DNA from: Hemicentrotus pulcherrimus
Taxonomy: Eukaryota > Echinodermata > Echinoidea > Camarodonta > Strongylocentrotidae
Length of the DNA: 27,989 nucleotides
Reading direction: 5' to 3'
Assembly: GCA_003118195.1 (NCBI GenBank)
Contig: BEXV01000421.1
Span: forward strand, 1 to 27,989
Numbering within the stretch: the first letter of the stretch is position 1; the number at the start of each line of letters is the position of its first letter. The translations under genes and the position numbers were made by a program. This document shows positions 12,601 to 22,867 of this stretch, one piece after another. The notes under the pieces were generated by a model that did no database searches, had not been told where the DNA came from, and saw only the letters and a program-made list of their open reading frames with translations.

Positions 12601-14513
12601 TACACGCTCAATCGAAACATCTGAACAGTTAGCTGCATATTCCTGTAGGGGTTGAGCATGCACAACACCAAAAGAAATAAGGGAAAGAACAGAAATGTGA
12701 TTAGACGTAGGTAGAGTCAATATACAAATTTCTTATATTACATGCATGAAGTTGTAAATCTTTGGTGCTTTTTGTTTCTTATCACCGTAATCAACATTAT
12801 ACAAACCGCCTTCGAGTATAAACCGCACCCTACAATTTCGATCGCAGGAAAAAGAAAAAAGGAAAAAAGGTCTACCGGAATTAAAATCTTGCAATCTAAT
12901 AGCAGTAGAGCCTAATAACAATCCATTCCTCATGCTGTTATTCCCGTATTAGGACTTATAGTTTATTTATAAGGAGGTATTTTTTTTTAGTTTTGGGGGT
13001 ATTATCTGCGTTTTATTCTTTTTAAGAATATATATGTCTTTCAACAACAAAAAATTATGTGTACTATTTATAAATCATAAATCTCTACTGAAGTTTTCTA
13101 TTGAAGTAGTGATCAACATTTCAGGGCATCAGTATTTGCAAAAGAACAAAAAACGAATATCTTTTAAAGAAAAAATGTACCGTAATTTTGAGAAAAAAAT
13201 TGAACAATTACGGGAAAAACGTTATGGTTGGCAGCTCTGTACTCTAATTGGCGCCCTTTCAAAACATACAACGGTTATTTTTCAAGAGTACAGAGAGAAT
13301 ATTGGCAAAGCCCTTGGGTATTTTTGTAACTGAGACACTTGTATAACCTTCCCATCACTATCCATACTCTGCTTCCCCTATTCAATTACTGTGGGCGAAT
13401 GGCAAATCAATTTCATAATGCATACTGATACTTGGTGAACCCGAACTTCACACGACCAGAAACAGTACCTATAAAGCCTATGCATGTATGCACTAGCTTT
13501 TTTTACAAATACAATATACCAGTCCTTGCGATTATGCACACACATTGCTCCAAAGCTAATGTGAGCATCATCATGTCGACAGCTTAGGTACTTGTGATCT
13601 GTCTGTTTAGCACCCTTTGATATTCATGACATTTTGTGACCTTTTGGTCAATAAATTTTGTGTACAGGCAGTAGGAAAGAATTGTATACATTGTGTGGCA
13701 CACATCAGGGCCCCGTCTTACAAAGAGTTGAGATCAATCTCAACATGGTAATGGCCTATCAAGATCATCGTTACATGCGCGTATTGTACAGCACGCGCAC
13801 TATCAACCAATGAGAACCGTTGTTTCAAAACTGCGATCGATCGCAATTCTTTGTAAGACGGGGCCCAGGTCATAAACCTAGATTAGAATAGTGACTTACA
13901 ATGCCAAGGACCACATTAAGCCCTCAACTACTAATGAACATGTACACCTGGGATAATTTGGAGGTGCTCCAAACAATGCCACATAAATGGATTACAAAAA
14001 ATGAAACCTTGAAAGTATCATTTCACTAAAAGCTATCAAGTTTGCCATTGGGTAGGCTGAAGTGGAATCTCATGGGACTAAAATACATGCCTCCAGGAAT
14101 ACAAAGAAAAACAAGATGGATCTTTGACTGCACGAAGTCGAAAATGATGCCTCCGCCAAATAGCAATTTGAAAAAACCTAAACAGAAGCAATTTTTAAAA
14201 TTCAAGTTTAATCGTAATCCATTAACAGGTTCTCATGATAATAATGATTAAAAGTAAAACATACCTTTTCTACCGGGTCGTATTCCTGAAGATCTGGGAA
14301 GATCCATCGTAGGATTTTCATCACATCCTGATAACTTTGAAAGAGGAAGAAGATGAGCACTAGGAGATACATGACAGTGATACCTGCAAGAAAAAAGGAA
14401 GCAGTGTATTGATAATAATTGGAAGGTTATACAAATGTCTCACTTACAAAATCTTAATCTTAACCCTTACATGGTCACAACCCTCATACAAATTACGAAT
14501 ACATTTATTCTTT

Positions 14514-14552
<39 letters not shown>

Positions 14553-17500
14553 TTTTTTTTTTTTGGGGGGGGTCAAACTGGAATTACTTGTTCAGCATTA
14601 ACACAAAATTATAATTGAACATGAATACATGTATACATTCCATTATGTAGTGGATACTTAATAAGAAGCCAAATTCACACAACTCCATAGTGACTCCATG
14701 AATTCCTCACCTAAAAAGTGGAGTAATCAGGAAATAAGAGGTGAACTTAAATCCCAAGTCGTGACCAAAATAATGTTGTTGTTTTTTTCTTCACTTTTGT
14801 ATTAATATATTCCCTTGAACTTTAAGTAAATGTTTTTTAAATAAAAGCTTTCATTGAAACAGATGTCTTTAATAGTCCACATTTAAAATACCACCATGAT
14901 CCCACCAGATTACCTGTATCTCTGGCCATTACCGTAAATGGCAATACAAGATAACTTACCAAAACAAACTCTCCATATTGCAGGATGTGGCCGAGTGAAA
15001 GGACCTGCAAAAGCAAGACAATTAAAGATTATGGTACATGTATATCAATCACAGATACAGGAGCAAAGGAATTTCCTCAAGCAATGTTAGATCTTTTACA
15101 TATTAGAAAGCACTTAGTAAATGAAAAATACGCTTCGACTCTCATATTAGGGAAGTTGATCCCAAGTCAATGGAACAAGAAACAATTGAAAAATTTGTAA
15201 CATGTACATGTAGTGTGATTTAATTCTCACTGAGTCACTCCCCAAACCAATTAAATGCAAATTTTACAAATGATGCATGCGCATCCTTGCAATAATTTCC
15301 ATGGCAACAGTGGGCTCTTTGGCATTTATGGGATTTACAGTTCTTTTGGAGATCCTATGGACCAATGCTACTTTTTTATGCAGGCCAGGTGGTATTATTT
15401 CTAAAAGGTTATGAAAATAGCCTAGGGTACATTATCATTATTTAAGGGGCATATTAGAAAAATGGTCATAATCAGATACTATTACTCTTAATCGCATATT
15501 TTGCCCAGTATGCAGAATATCAGTCATATCAAAGCGGATAATAATCCCTGATATTTTCACTCTTTACTGTGTTTTGCCATTTATTTATTTTGCTTACAAA
15601 AATTGGGTCAATATTGAGCCCATTACATAATGGCTCCATTTAACATCCAGGACCATCAAAGCAGCTGAATCGCTGCAAAGTTTGAGCAGACTATTGTGCA
15701 GAGCGGTAACAGGGGATAGTAAATGTACAGTACTCTTTCCTGATTCAAAAAGGAAAAGGTGATAATTATATATTGGCTGGCTTATCTTTCGGGAGATACA
15801 TGGCCCTTACCAAAATCATATTGGTCAATCTGATTTCGGTTTAGGCAATTTATCCTGGTATCTCCCTCCCTCAAGGCCAGTCAATATTATATAACGACTA
15901 CACTTTAAAGAATCTGAACCGACATCCAATTTATGAAAATGATACTTTACATGTACATAAATATATAGCTCTGCTTTTACCAGGGTCTATTCATCTTTGT
16001 TTTAGTTCACTTCGTTTTCATCATTGCCATAATTTGTTTTGCATTGTAAATGTGTAATGTTCTAATGTTATGCTCTTCGTGAAGATTTGAAAGAAAGGTG
16101 AATAAATATATACATGTACAATGTATCCATCTATCTTTCTACACCTATGTGTATCTGTACATGTAGATTTTTGTATGTATGAGTGTGTGTTGGATGGCAT
16201 CATAATTAACAACTTACCATTAGGGAATGCAAGAACACTGATAATAAGGAAGTAGAATGATGCATGACTCAGACCTCTCCAGATATTATGCTCAATCCCA
16301 TCATAAGTGCTGTCATTAAATAAAAAGGTCATGGAGACATTTGATGAGAACAAAGAGAGAAGGTTAGGGTGGAAGCAGAAGGGGAAAAAGGAATGAGGAG
16401 AAGAAGGAAATGAAGACAAAAAATGAAGTAGAAAAGAAAAGAAAAGAAAGATGGGAGGAGGAAGATGGAGAAATTAAGATGAAGAAGAAGAAGAACAAGA
16501 ACAAGAAAAGATAAGAGAAGACAAGAAAAGAAAAGAGGAAGAAGAAAAACTAAGAAGGACTATTAAGAAGAAAAGGAGAAAAGGAGAAGGAAAGAAGACA
16601 AAAAGAAGAGGAAGTGTCTGCTCTTGTATGCCACTAGAAGTAAGGGTCCTCAAGCTACGCAGGTCCATAAGCTACGCACCCTACAAATAGGCGCTATGCG
16701 ACAGCACCAAACTTCTGAGGTGACAAAGCGACAAGAATACCATCAAGGTTTGCAAGATGGATACTTATGGATACTTAAAAAAGGCAGGAGTTTGATATAT
16801 TTGGTGAACTCCTTGTGTGTGCCTTAGTACACTTTCTAATCGCTATTATCTATCAATTATCAAAGTATCAAATTTGCAACGTGAAAACAGTTTTTTTCTT
16901 GTAGCCTACACCAATAGGGGCCCTGGTCCCGAGAATAACAATCGTCCGCATAAATGAGGATATCCTCCTGAATGCCGACAAATCGTGTCCTAAAAATTAA
17001 GGATCCTCCACATTCTCATGGACGATCATATTTCAAATCCGCGCGTTGGCGGTGTGAAAAAACAAATTCTGCTATGATGCTCCTTGATGCATTTCCAACT
17101 TACTATGCAAAGAGACTTTCACGTTATGAACGATAAATCCTTGGGACACCCTGTAAAAGTAGACGGTGAAATGGGGGTATTTTTATTACACTCAATCCGA
17201 TTTTCGCATTGCCAGCGTGCGGATCAGGAACCCTACACCCACAGAGCACTAACTCTGAAGAAAAAAAACATCCCCGAAAATATGTGAAAGATCCTAATAT
17301 GTTAGGACGAGATTTGTCCGCGTTTACAAGAATATCCTTGTTTATGCTGACGATCCTCATTCTCGGCCCACGCCCCTGTACACTCACACTGTGCACTGCA
17401 AGGTATTTCTTCTTCTTCTTCTTCTAAGAAAAGTGCTGCTTCAAGGCCCTAGAACCGTGGTTGCGAAGCACTTTTCTTGGAAGAAGAAATACATGCAGCG

Positions 17501-18158
17501 TTTTAGGCAGAACCGTACTCCTCCTGTGAGAGTTCTGCATTCGTGTACTGTAATTAAACTACATGTTAGCTCATGACATTATCCTCAGGAACATGTGGAA
17601 TGTAAAAAATAGCTACACTGTATCAGTATCACTCTCCTAAGACTAAGACGGTCGAGTCCCGACTCTAGTATAATTCAATAATATCAAATGTTCTCAATTT
17701 TTGTTAAAAACTTTGGCCTTGTCTTTGCCTTTGGAAATTATCCCACTAAGCTTAGCCAATCTGTAGAACGAATTCCCAACAAATACCAAAAGCAAAGTAC
17801 ACTATAAAATACATTTTTAACAATGTGTTTGCCCATTCCCACATGTGTATATCACAGTATTATTTGGTACTACGCTACGCTACGGTCAGCAGCCACACCA
17901 TGCTGCTTGCCGAAGCACCCACTCATTCAACCTCCCTTATCCAGCCCACTGCTGTACCTACGGTACGTGCATACGGTTACGCCACACCTACCCCGTGAAT
18001 GCAAAGTAAAATGTCCCGATGACAGCCACGGATAGTAGCAACAAAGTGTGCGGTTTGTAGAAAAATGCAAGCGTGATATCCTCCACTTCTTGCTCATTTA
18101 TGAGACGAAAGTGGTCACTGACTTCTGAGCTGGAACGTTTGTGTCCTCTTTTCGCCAT
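5718..18158 (-). CDS. PTDSS1: Phosphatidylserine synthase 1, eleven exons recovered, one internal exon not found
   Basis: Multi-pass ER membrane enzyme that exchanges the choline head group of phosphatidylcholine for L-serine. Exons (minus strand): 18158-17992, 16309-16218, 15004-14960, 14383-14265, 12642-12484, 11405-11254, 10236-10177, 9480-9399, [gap], 7436-7337, 6502-6440, 5876-5718. Read against human PSS1 as I remember it, residues align along nearly the whole length: [47 protein letters not shown] and [11 protein letters not shown]. The His, Glu, Asn and Asp residues reported as essential in hamster PSS1 (H172, E197, E200, N209, E212, D216, D221, N226) all have counterparts. The arginine of RPHP, tied to feedback inhibition by phosphatidylserine, is kept. 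Recovered coding sequence is 1198 nt; with about 179 nt expected for the gap, the product would be about 458 residues, close to human 473. ATG 18158 has context AAAATGG. It lies head-to-tail downstream of HMGCL. Confidence 0.93.
5877..6439. other. PTDSS1 last intron
   Basis: Between the last two coding exons. AT-rich, with no other feature seen. Confidence 0.75.
6440..6502 (-). CDS. PTDSS1: PTDSS1 penultimate exon
   Basis: 63 bp, acceptor ttctttatccatcag, donor gtaagttt, phase 0 on both sides. Encodes [21 protein letters not shown], the last membrane segment, equivalent to human [21 protein letters not shown]. Confidence 0.85.
6503..7336. other. PTDSS1 intron
   Basis: Contains a (TA)n run at about 6889-6906. 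No further gene or repeat recognised. Confidence 0.75.
7337..7436 (-). CDS. PTDSS1: PTDSS1 exon after the gap
   Basis: 100 bp, acceptor ttttgtgttttcag, donor gtaattat. Encodes [20 protein letters not shown] and [13 protein letters not shown], matching human [28 protein letters not shown]. Begins in phase 2 (one base completing a codon) and ends in phase 0. Confidence 0.88.
7437..9398. other. PTDSS1 interval that should contain a missing exon
   Basis: About 60 residues (human LTELNTFF... to ...GTQCWVFG) should be coded here on the minus strand. I read the interval for NTFFLK, APTVRQYY and CKRVGTQCW in both orientations and found none. 8206-8420 looks like a dispersed repeat (atttctatagcacc, ccaaggcgctaattattacc, ggtcgagtggcaaatgaaga). 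The rest is AT-rich. Confidence 0.6.
8206..8420 (+). repeat. Probable dispersed repeat
   Basis: The string of short blocks (tttctatagcac, caaggcgct, attacccc, gtcgagtggcaaatgaagattaatgccttgcc) has the look of a family seen in many animal genomes. The identification is from memory only. Confidence 0.4.
9399..9480 (-). CDS. PTDSS1: PTDSS1 exon 8
   Basis: 82 bp, acceptor tgtttattag, donor gtaagaaa. Encodes [17 protein letters not shown], then the membrane segment [11 protein letters not shown]. Ends in phase 0. The next exon recognised (7436) starts with the third base of a codon, so at least one exon is missing in between. Confidence 0.91.
9481..10176. other. PTDSS1 intron with (TC)n microsatellite
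   Basis: A run of tc dinucleotides at 9580-9608 continues as an imperfect pyrimidine tract to about 9628. Nothing else recognised. Confidence 0.8.
10177..10236 (-). CDS. PTDSS1: PTDSS1 exon 7 (60 bp)
   Basis: Acceptor ctcccctcatag, donor gtaagcta. Encodes [20 protein letters not shown] plus two bases of a Ser codon. Matches human [21 protein letters not shown] almost residue for residue. Confidence 0.92.
10237..11253. other. PTDSS1 intron
   Basis: No repeat or additional exon recognised. Confidence 0.75.
11254..11405 (-). CDS. PTDSS1: PTDSS1 exon 6 (catalytic region)
   Basis: 152 bp, acceptor ctcccccag, donor gtaagaaa. Encodes [34 protein letters not shown] and a basic stretch ending [10 protein letters not shown]. 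The Asn, Glu, Asp, Asp and Asn positions equivalent to mammalian N209, E212, D216, D221 and N226 are all present. Ends with two bases of a Lys codon. Confidence 0.93.
11638..12028. repeat. Non-autonomous TIR element, copy 2
   Basis: Left end ttaaagataaaggtgagttc. The right end at 12007-12028 is its inverse with at most one or two differences. The left 200 bp repeats 1458-1665. It sits in the intron between PTDSS1 exons 5 and 6. No coding frame. Confidence 0.7.
12181..12467. mobile_element. MITE next to the PTDSS1 exon 5 donor
   Basis: Ends ccagggga.agtttcacaaag and its inverse ctttgtgaaacactcccctgg, with inner inverted blocks (atggcagg...gtttaagccactgtttg / caaacagtggcattaacggcctgccat). Same family as 2852-3149. 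It ends 17 bp from exon 5. Confidence 0.85.
12484..12642 (-). CDS. PTDSS1: PTDSS1 exon 5 (catalytic region)
   Basis: 159 bp, 53 complete codons, acceptor ccctacag, donor gtgagagg. Encodes [19 protein letters not shown], then SFSHFGGW and a membrane segment ending SVTWEITE. The His of SHF and both Glu of WEITE correspond to mammalian H172, E197 and E200. A MITE begins only 16 nt into the following intron. Confidence 0.93.
12643..13707. other. PTDSS1 intron, unannotated part
   Basis: The 13034-13333 plus-strand open frame (Lys/Glu-rich, 99 codons) has no family motif and reads as chance. No other structure seen. Confidence 0.6.
13708..13866. mobile_element. MITE with GGGCCCCGTCTTACAAAG ends
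   Basis: Left gggccccgtcttacaaag; right ctttgtaagacggggccc, exact inverse. Subterminal blocks gttgagatcaatctcaac and gcgatcgatcgc are small palindromes. 159 bp, non-coding, in a PTDSS1 intron. Confidence 0.9.
14265..14383 (-). CDS. PTDSS1: PTDSS1 exon 4
   Basis: 119 bp between cttgcag and gtatgttt. Encodes [14 protein letters not shown] (membrane segment), then [25 protein letters not shown], matching the human loop that ends with a WLDPNL-type motif. Ends in phase 0. Confidence 0.9.
14384..14959. other. PTDSS1 intron with (TTTA)n microsatellite
   Basis: About a dozen tttа-type units at 14515-14555, followed by poly-T and poly-G to 14573. Nothing else recognised. Confidence 0.8.
14960..15004 (-). 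CDS. PTDSS1: PTDSS1 exon 3 (45 bp)
   Basis: Small exon, acceptor ttgcttttgcag, donor gtaagtta. Encodes [14 protein letters not shown], the strongly conserved cytosolic loop. The Arg of RPHP matches the mammalian residue whose change relieves product inhibition. It is too short for an ORF-length filter and was found by motif. Confidence 0.9.
15766..15894. repeat. Short imperfect inverted repeat
   Basis: Left ttatatattggctggc...gggagata; right tatctccc...ggccagtcaatattatataa. The arms are about 35 bp with mismatches and the spacer about 60 bp. Likely a MITE relic. The remainder of the intron 15005-16217 shows nothing else. Confidence 0.6.
16218..16309 (-). CDS. PTDSS1: PTDSS1 exon 2
   Basis: 92 bp, preceded by tttaatgacag and followed by gtaagttg. 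Encodes [12 protein letters not shown] and the second membrane segment [14 protein letters not shown]. The first base completes the Gly codon split from exon 1; the last base starts the Gly codon finished in exon 3. A very long pyrimidine-rich stretch (minus strand) lies upstream of the acceptor. Confidence 0.92.
16340..16619 (+). repeat. Long polypurine tract (GA-rich)
   Basis: Nearly uninterrupted purines (gaagaagaag, aaaagaaaag, gaggaag) with few pyrimidine breaks. On the minus, transcribed strand it is a pyrimidine tract ending about 30 nt before the PTDSS1 exon 2 acceptor. Confidence 0.85.
16916..17378. mobile_element. Fold-back element, about 460 bp
   Basis: The left arm 16916-17010 (aggggccctggtcccgagaat..., gtccgcataaatgaggatatcct, gacaaatcgtgtccta) is repeated inverted in 17285-17378 (aggacgagatttgtccgcg, atatccttgtttatgctgac, attctcggcccacgcccct). 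The arms are diverged and no transposase is seen. It lies in PTDSS1 intron 1. Confidence 0.7.
17403..17491. repeat. Inverted repeat flanked by (TTC)n
   Basis: aagaaaagtgctgcttc at 17426-17442 pairs with gaagcacttttctt at 17465-17478, with three unpaired bases. A ttc run on the left and aagaagaaat on the right extend the stem. Confidence 0.6.
17992..18158 (-). CDS. PTDSS1: PTDSS1 exon 1 (coding part)
   Basis: Encodes residues 1-55 plus two bases of codon 56. Starts [13 protein letters not shown], a basic, serine-rich cytosolic tail, then [14 protein letters not shown] as in human PSS1 and the first membrane segment ([16 protein letters not shown]). Ends ACG GG followed by the donor gtaggtgt. 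ATG 18158 is the only in-frame ATG upstream of the conserved motif. The frame stays open upstream to a stop near 18273, but without another ATG. Confidence 0.9.
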
Positions 18159-18400
18159 TTTGACGAGTAATGCACGACTTTTTGAGAGATGCCTCACTGA
18201 AATTACCGGCGCAGCATGGATTAATTTAGTGTTCAACACGCGTTGGAAAAGTCCAGAATTCAATTTATTACGCTACGTTTCTCGATTCTCCGCCGGGCGT
18301 ACGCGCGAGCAGAGGAAGGAGGACGGCAGGGGCGAATATATTATAGAACCTCGCTAGCGCTTGCTCTTGCCCGCCGTGTATAATTATGCATGCATTTAAT
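18159..18400 (-). promoter_or_regulatory. Putative PTDSS1 5' UTR and promoter region
   Basis: Directly upstream of the PTDSS1 ATG the sequence becomes locally richer in CpG (18285-18375: CGCCGGGCGTACGCGCG and similar), unlike the surrounding AT-rich DNA. A TATA-like stretch, ctataatatattc on the minus strand, lies near 18336-18348. No transcription start can be fixed from sequence alone. Confidence 0.35.
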
Positions 18401-21400
18401 ATCTTTTTAATCAGCACATGTGCATTACATCATACCTCCTATTAATTTCATAAAGGGTTCACAAACTAGCCCTTCCTGTCTACCTGACACCTACAACACA
18501 AAAGAGAGACAGAGAGAATGAAAGAAATAGAGAAACCACGCACAAAAATTCAAAGCATATACAACCAGATACAACCACCCAACCACCCCCCAAAAGAATG
18601 AAAATATAATTTAAAAAAGATAGAAAACCCGTCAAGCAGGAAACCCCTGGTAAAAAAAGGACAAAATAAAAACTTTGTCATTCGGGATGTATATTATCGA
18701 CATTTTTATTATAAGTTTCTGCCTCTTCCTCACTGCCCTTTACTTCTAGCTCTCTAGCTCTCTAATTAATGCACCCCTCAGCTCAGTCTCCATTTTCTCT
18801 TTCAAAATTGTGTTCCCCCTGGAAAGAGTTGCAATCGATTTGGATCAATCGCAATTAGTCCCCTGATCAATTGCAAGTTTGCAGCCTCCTTTCTCTTATA
18901 TAGTTGTTGATATCAATCACAAATATATATATATATATGTTGTGATTAACTCTTTAGAAGACGGGTCCCTTGTTCACTTTCTGTATAAGCCTAACAAATT
19001 ATAATAAAGCAAAAATCCAAACAAATGTGTACTGCTGAGTTTAGTTTGTATATTAGTGATGATGATGGGATAACAGCTAGCTATAAGCCTACTTATATCA
19101 ATTCAAAATATAACAAAACATTTTCTGATCCTGCAATTCGGTACTGTTGTAAGATAAGTTCAGTCTCAATCATCAAGATAAAATTCTGATCTTTTAAATA
19201 TCCTTTAAAACGTGACATGGCGTATGAATTAGGAACTGAACAAAATAAAACACAAACAAATCAAATGTAAAAAATAATAACTTGATAGGGAATATGGATT
19301 GCAATTATATATTCATTTATTTGTTTATTGTTTTACTGGTAGTTTATATGTCACATAGTTCCTCATTAATAATTAAAAAAATATTATTGATTTTCACAAT
19401 TATTGCTGCAATCTGACCTGGGGAGCAATGAGACTATCTGTCACTATTTCAAATCCCCACTGCAGATTACACCCTAAGATCCAATGGTCTGCAAAAGATA
19501 TTGTGTGTCTCCAAAAACAAAGAATATAGCGATGTCTTTTTGAATATGGAGTACATGCAACACATAATATATTCTACAGCAGTCTACTTTAGAAATAGCT
19601 ATTGACTAAAAGTCTCTTTCACCAAGCATTAACATTGGAATCAACAGACCCCATCCTGTTGTGTTAAAACGTAAAATATACTACCGCTATACGGTATGCA
19701 TGAGGTAGGATATCTGTATTTAAATTATTCAAAGAACACTGAAGACAAATATCTGAGGTCCGGCCGGCCGCTGTGACGCAGGGGCGTGTTACTATATCAC
19801 AGAGTATGCAGCATGTGGTTGTTACAAAGTAAAATGACAAAATATCAACCTTTCTTCATCGAGCTGGCACAAGTATATGAAACCATAAACATTTAAAAAA
19901 TACAGCCCTGCCATCAACACCTTTATCTGTGAGTCAATTCAAATTTTGCTCTTACCATAAGTACCGTATAACATTCTATATGGTTATAATTATTAGGAAA
20001 CTTTATATTGGAAAGATTCTTTTTCAAAAAACATCTTTTGCTCTTAGTAAATGGCACACCATTCATATGCAGATATTGCACACAATCTAAATCACTGGGA
20101 GACAATATGATATTGATGTAAGTAGTATGCATGGTAGTATTCTAGCATGTAATTAATTGAATTATTTTTACCAGTAGGCAACAATCAATCACCAACTACC
20201 TCACACAGTGGTGTAGTGAAGCATATCAATGAACCATATGGCATAATTTATTCCCATACTGTATATTTATTTTTAAATATGATATTTACAGTATAACGGT
20301 AGTAAATATACAAGTAGCTAGGCTGTCGACCATTATGGGAAAAATTGGGTTCTGGTAATTTTCCAAGTAAAGGATTCTCAAAACAAATGATTTGGACTAG
20401 AAATTTTTTGTTAAAGATAAATAAAAAGCCTTGACAAATTCAAAGCCACTTAAAACAAAGCACAAAGGCAGAATAAGCACATGTGAGACAATGTACTTAA
20501 TTGTAGTCCCAACACTCCAGCATAAAGTACCAAATTAACCTATCTCCTATGCTGATTTTTGTTCTCCTTTAGGTTCTTTTTTTCACATTCAAAGTGTACT
20601 TTAATTTCTATACATAACAATTTTACCAGCACTGCTTGAACTCTAGCAGGTTATTTGTTTTTTAAGTCAAAAGAAGTCTTTAAAAATGAAGTTTAAAAAG
20701 CCATTTGCTCTATCTCTAAATGACTCAGTGAAATCACTGTTAATCTTGAAAAGCATTGAAATAAAAAACTAAAAAAAAATTAAATGGCAAAGAATAGCCT
20801 GAATCAAATTTGTTTACTAGATTTCTTGCTAATATTTTACATGCACAAGATCAACAAGAGATTAGACTCACTGTGCAACATGACTAATGTTTAAAACCAT
20901 TACACAGTACCAGTATAAACAAATATGTTTCACTTAAAATTGATTAATTGTATTACTCAACTCAAATGTTTCAATATGGTGCACACATATATACCGTATG
21001 TATCTATAAACAACATGTTAACTTTAGTTGGTACACCATAATCATTTATTTTACCTATCAATACAAATTACAAGAAAATATTGAATTATTTTACTAATTT
21101 TACTAATATGCAAAATAAAATTGAGTTCAGCTCACATACCTATATTTGGTATAATATTAAAGGAACTCCAACCCACTCTAAGTAAAGTTCTTGCATTACA
21201 AACTAGTTCAGTGTAAGATAAGTTCCTTTCTTCAGCCTTTTGCAATAAAAAACTACATAGTATTTTGTTAAATCTCTTTGTTAAACTTAAGTGTATTTCC
21301 CATCTACATAGCACATTACATGATTACTTCAATGTGCTTACTAGGTTAGAATGCTCAAAGTTAGGAGAGATCCACTGAATTTCTTGATGATATGGGTTCT

Positions 21401-21741
21401 ACATGTATCTTTTGAATAGTTATGAGGCAATGCAAATCTTGATTTAATTCTGCTTTACAAATACTAATACAGGATAAAAGGTGAATCAAATGTTCTCTTT
21501 CTCTGAATACTGTGAAAATCAATATCCAACAAATATTGCACAAGTAAACTAAATCTAAACATGTTTTGTATTAAATATCATTAAAAACAGTAATATGAGG
21601 TTAAATAAATATTCCCCACCATAGTGTAGCAAGATAGGTCAAAAGTATATTTAGTGAAATTCCTGCATTTCCGATCAAGGGCATACCGGTAACTGTTTTT
21701 ATGTGTCAATACACCATGGCACAATAATGATCTAATGTATA
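18360..21741. other. Intergenic region between HMGCL and PTDSS1, PTDSS1 side
   Basis: AT-rich. Contains (AT)n at about 18921-18938 and a weak MITE relic at about 18814-18969 (ggaaagagttgcaatcgatt and, inverted, aactctttagaagacgggtccc). No coding frame carries a recognisable motif. Confidence 0.6.
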
Positions 21742-21819
21742 AGGATGTGTATATTCATATTCCAGTTCAACTGGAATATGAATATACACATCCTAACAGC
21801 ATTTTAGTAAAATGCTGTT
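21742..21819. repeat. Two abutting near-perfect palindromes
   Basis: 21742-21794: 26-bp perfect arms (aggatgtgtatattcatatt...) around a single central c at 21768. 21795-21819: 12-bp perfect arms (aacagcatttta) around a single central g at 21807. There is no spacer between the two. Confidence 0.92.
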
Positions 21820-22867
21820 TAGAAACTGTGGAAACGAAGGGGATTTTGAGCTGCCTACTCAGTAGGTCTATTGAAAAGCTCCAGATTAATCTGTACAATT
21901 AACCCTTTTGTGGTCTAATCTTGACACTTCCAGGGGGCTGCATTGTCCCCCTTTTCAACAGGAAAACCACAATGAATGGGTGTCAGACAGCACCCCTTTA
22001 ATCCTCCTATTTATTGTTAAATTGTTGTTGTTTTCATTTTTATATACACACTAAAAAGGCTAACCTGCTTATATAAACCTCACTGATAAAAATATACTCA
22101 TGGTGACCTATTGGTGACCTCTATTATGATGGGGGTCTAGAAAAATATCCACCAAAATGTACACCATGGTAGAGGGAGTATTTAGTACTTGGCTTCCCAA
22201 TGGGATACATATTATCTATTCCAGAAACCTCTCTCTAGGAGTGGATGAGTTAGTAGACAGTTAATTAATTCACTACATTATGTAACATTCTACATTTAAC
22301 TGCTACAGCATTGTCTGCAGAACTCTGCGCATCAAAAATAAAGAAAGTTTAAATGGTATTAAATCTGTGAAGACAGAGCAAAACAAATGTACTGCATGGC
22401 TAGAGGTAGGGCGGGGGCAGACGACTACACCAAGAAGAACTTTGAAATACTGGTAGTCTGAATGTACATGGGCAATCAGGCAAAATCTTGGGAAACATTG
22501 AAAAGAATATGCCTAGACAGGATGACAACAATTCCAAGCAGCTTCATCAATTGATGGCCAATAATTCATAGGACGCCTTGTATCAGTTAATCAGTTAATC
22601 CATTACCGGTATACTAGAAGCTAAAAAGGTAAATGCTGAACCTGATTACAACCACAAAGTGTTGCAGTGGTGTGAATACATTAAATACCCTCATGATATA
22701 AGTCTGACTCATCCCCCAAACTCTAGGACTAATTAATATTTCTGATTGTGCTGGTTAATGGTAACTACACCAGGTCATTTCTAAACCATTGTTTATAAAT
22801 GGAAGGTTTACAAAACAGTCTTTGGTGATTGCACAACAACATATTTCTTCTGAGATAGGTGGTTCCA
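21820..22867 (-). other. Probable HMGCL 3' UTR and flank
   Basis: Directly downstream of the HMGCL stop. Holds candidate poly(A) hexamers near 22000. No gene seen. Confidence 0.4.
22010..22015 (-). terminator. Candidate HMGCL poly(A) signal
   Basis: AATAAA on the minus strand, about 850 nt after the HMGCL stop, the first canonical hexamer I see. An ATTAAA variant lies just beyond at 21997-22002. Not proven to be used. Confidence 0.35.

Noticed and set aside
13034..13333. 99-codon plus-strand Lys-rich frame
   Set aside because: No recognisable motif, lies in an intron of the opposite-strand gene, and AT-rich composition explains the length.
14515..14555. Regularly repeated tttа units as a possible repeat array of interest
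   Set aside because: Plain tetranucleotide microsatellite with poly-T/poly-G tail; no spacers.
16474..16668. Minus-strand Ser/Phe/Leu-rich frame
   Set aside because: It is the translation of the GA-rich low-complexity tract.
17124..17396. 90-codon minus-strand frame
   Set aside because: Starts at GTG and covers one arm of the fold-back element; no family motif.
18159..18263. An N-terminal extension of PTDSS1 (basic, [12 protein letters not shown]) resembling a mitochondrial presequence
   Set aside because: Its first codon is TTG, an in-frame TAG lies just upstream, and there is no upstream ATG; the ATG at 18158 in good context fits the family's usual start.
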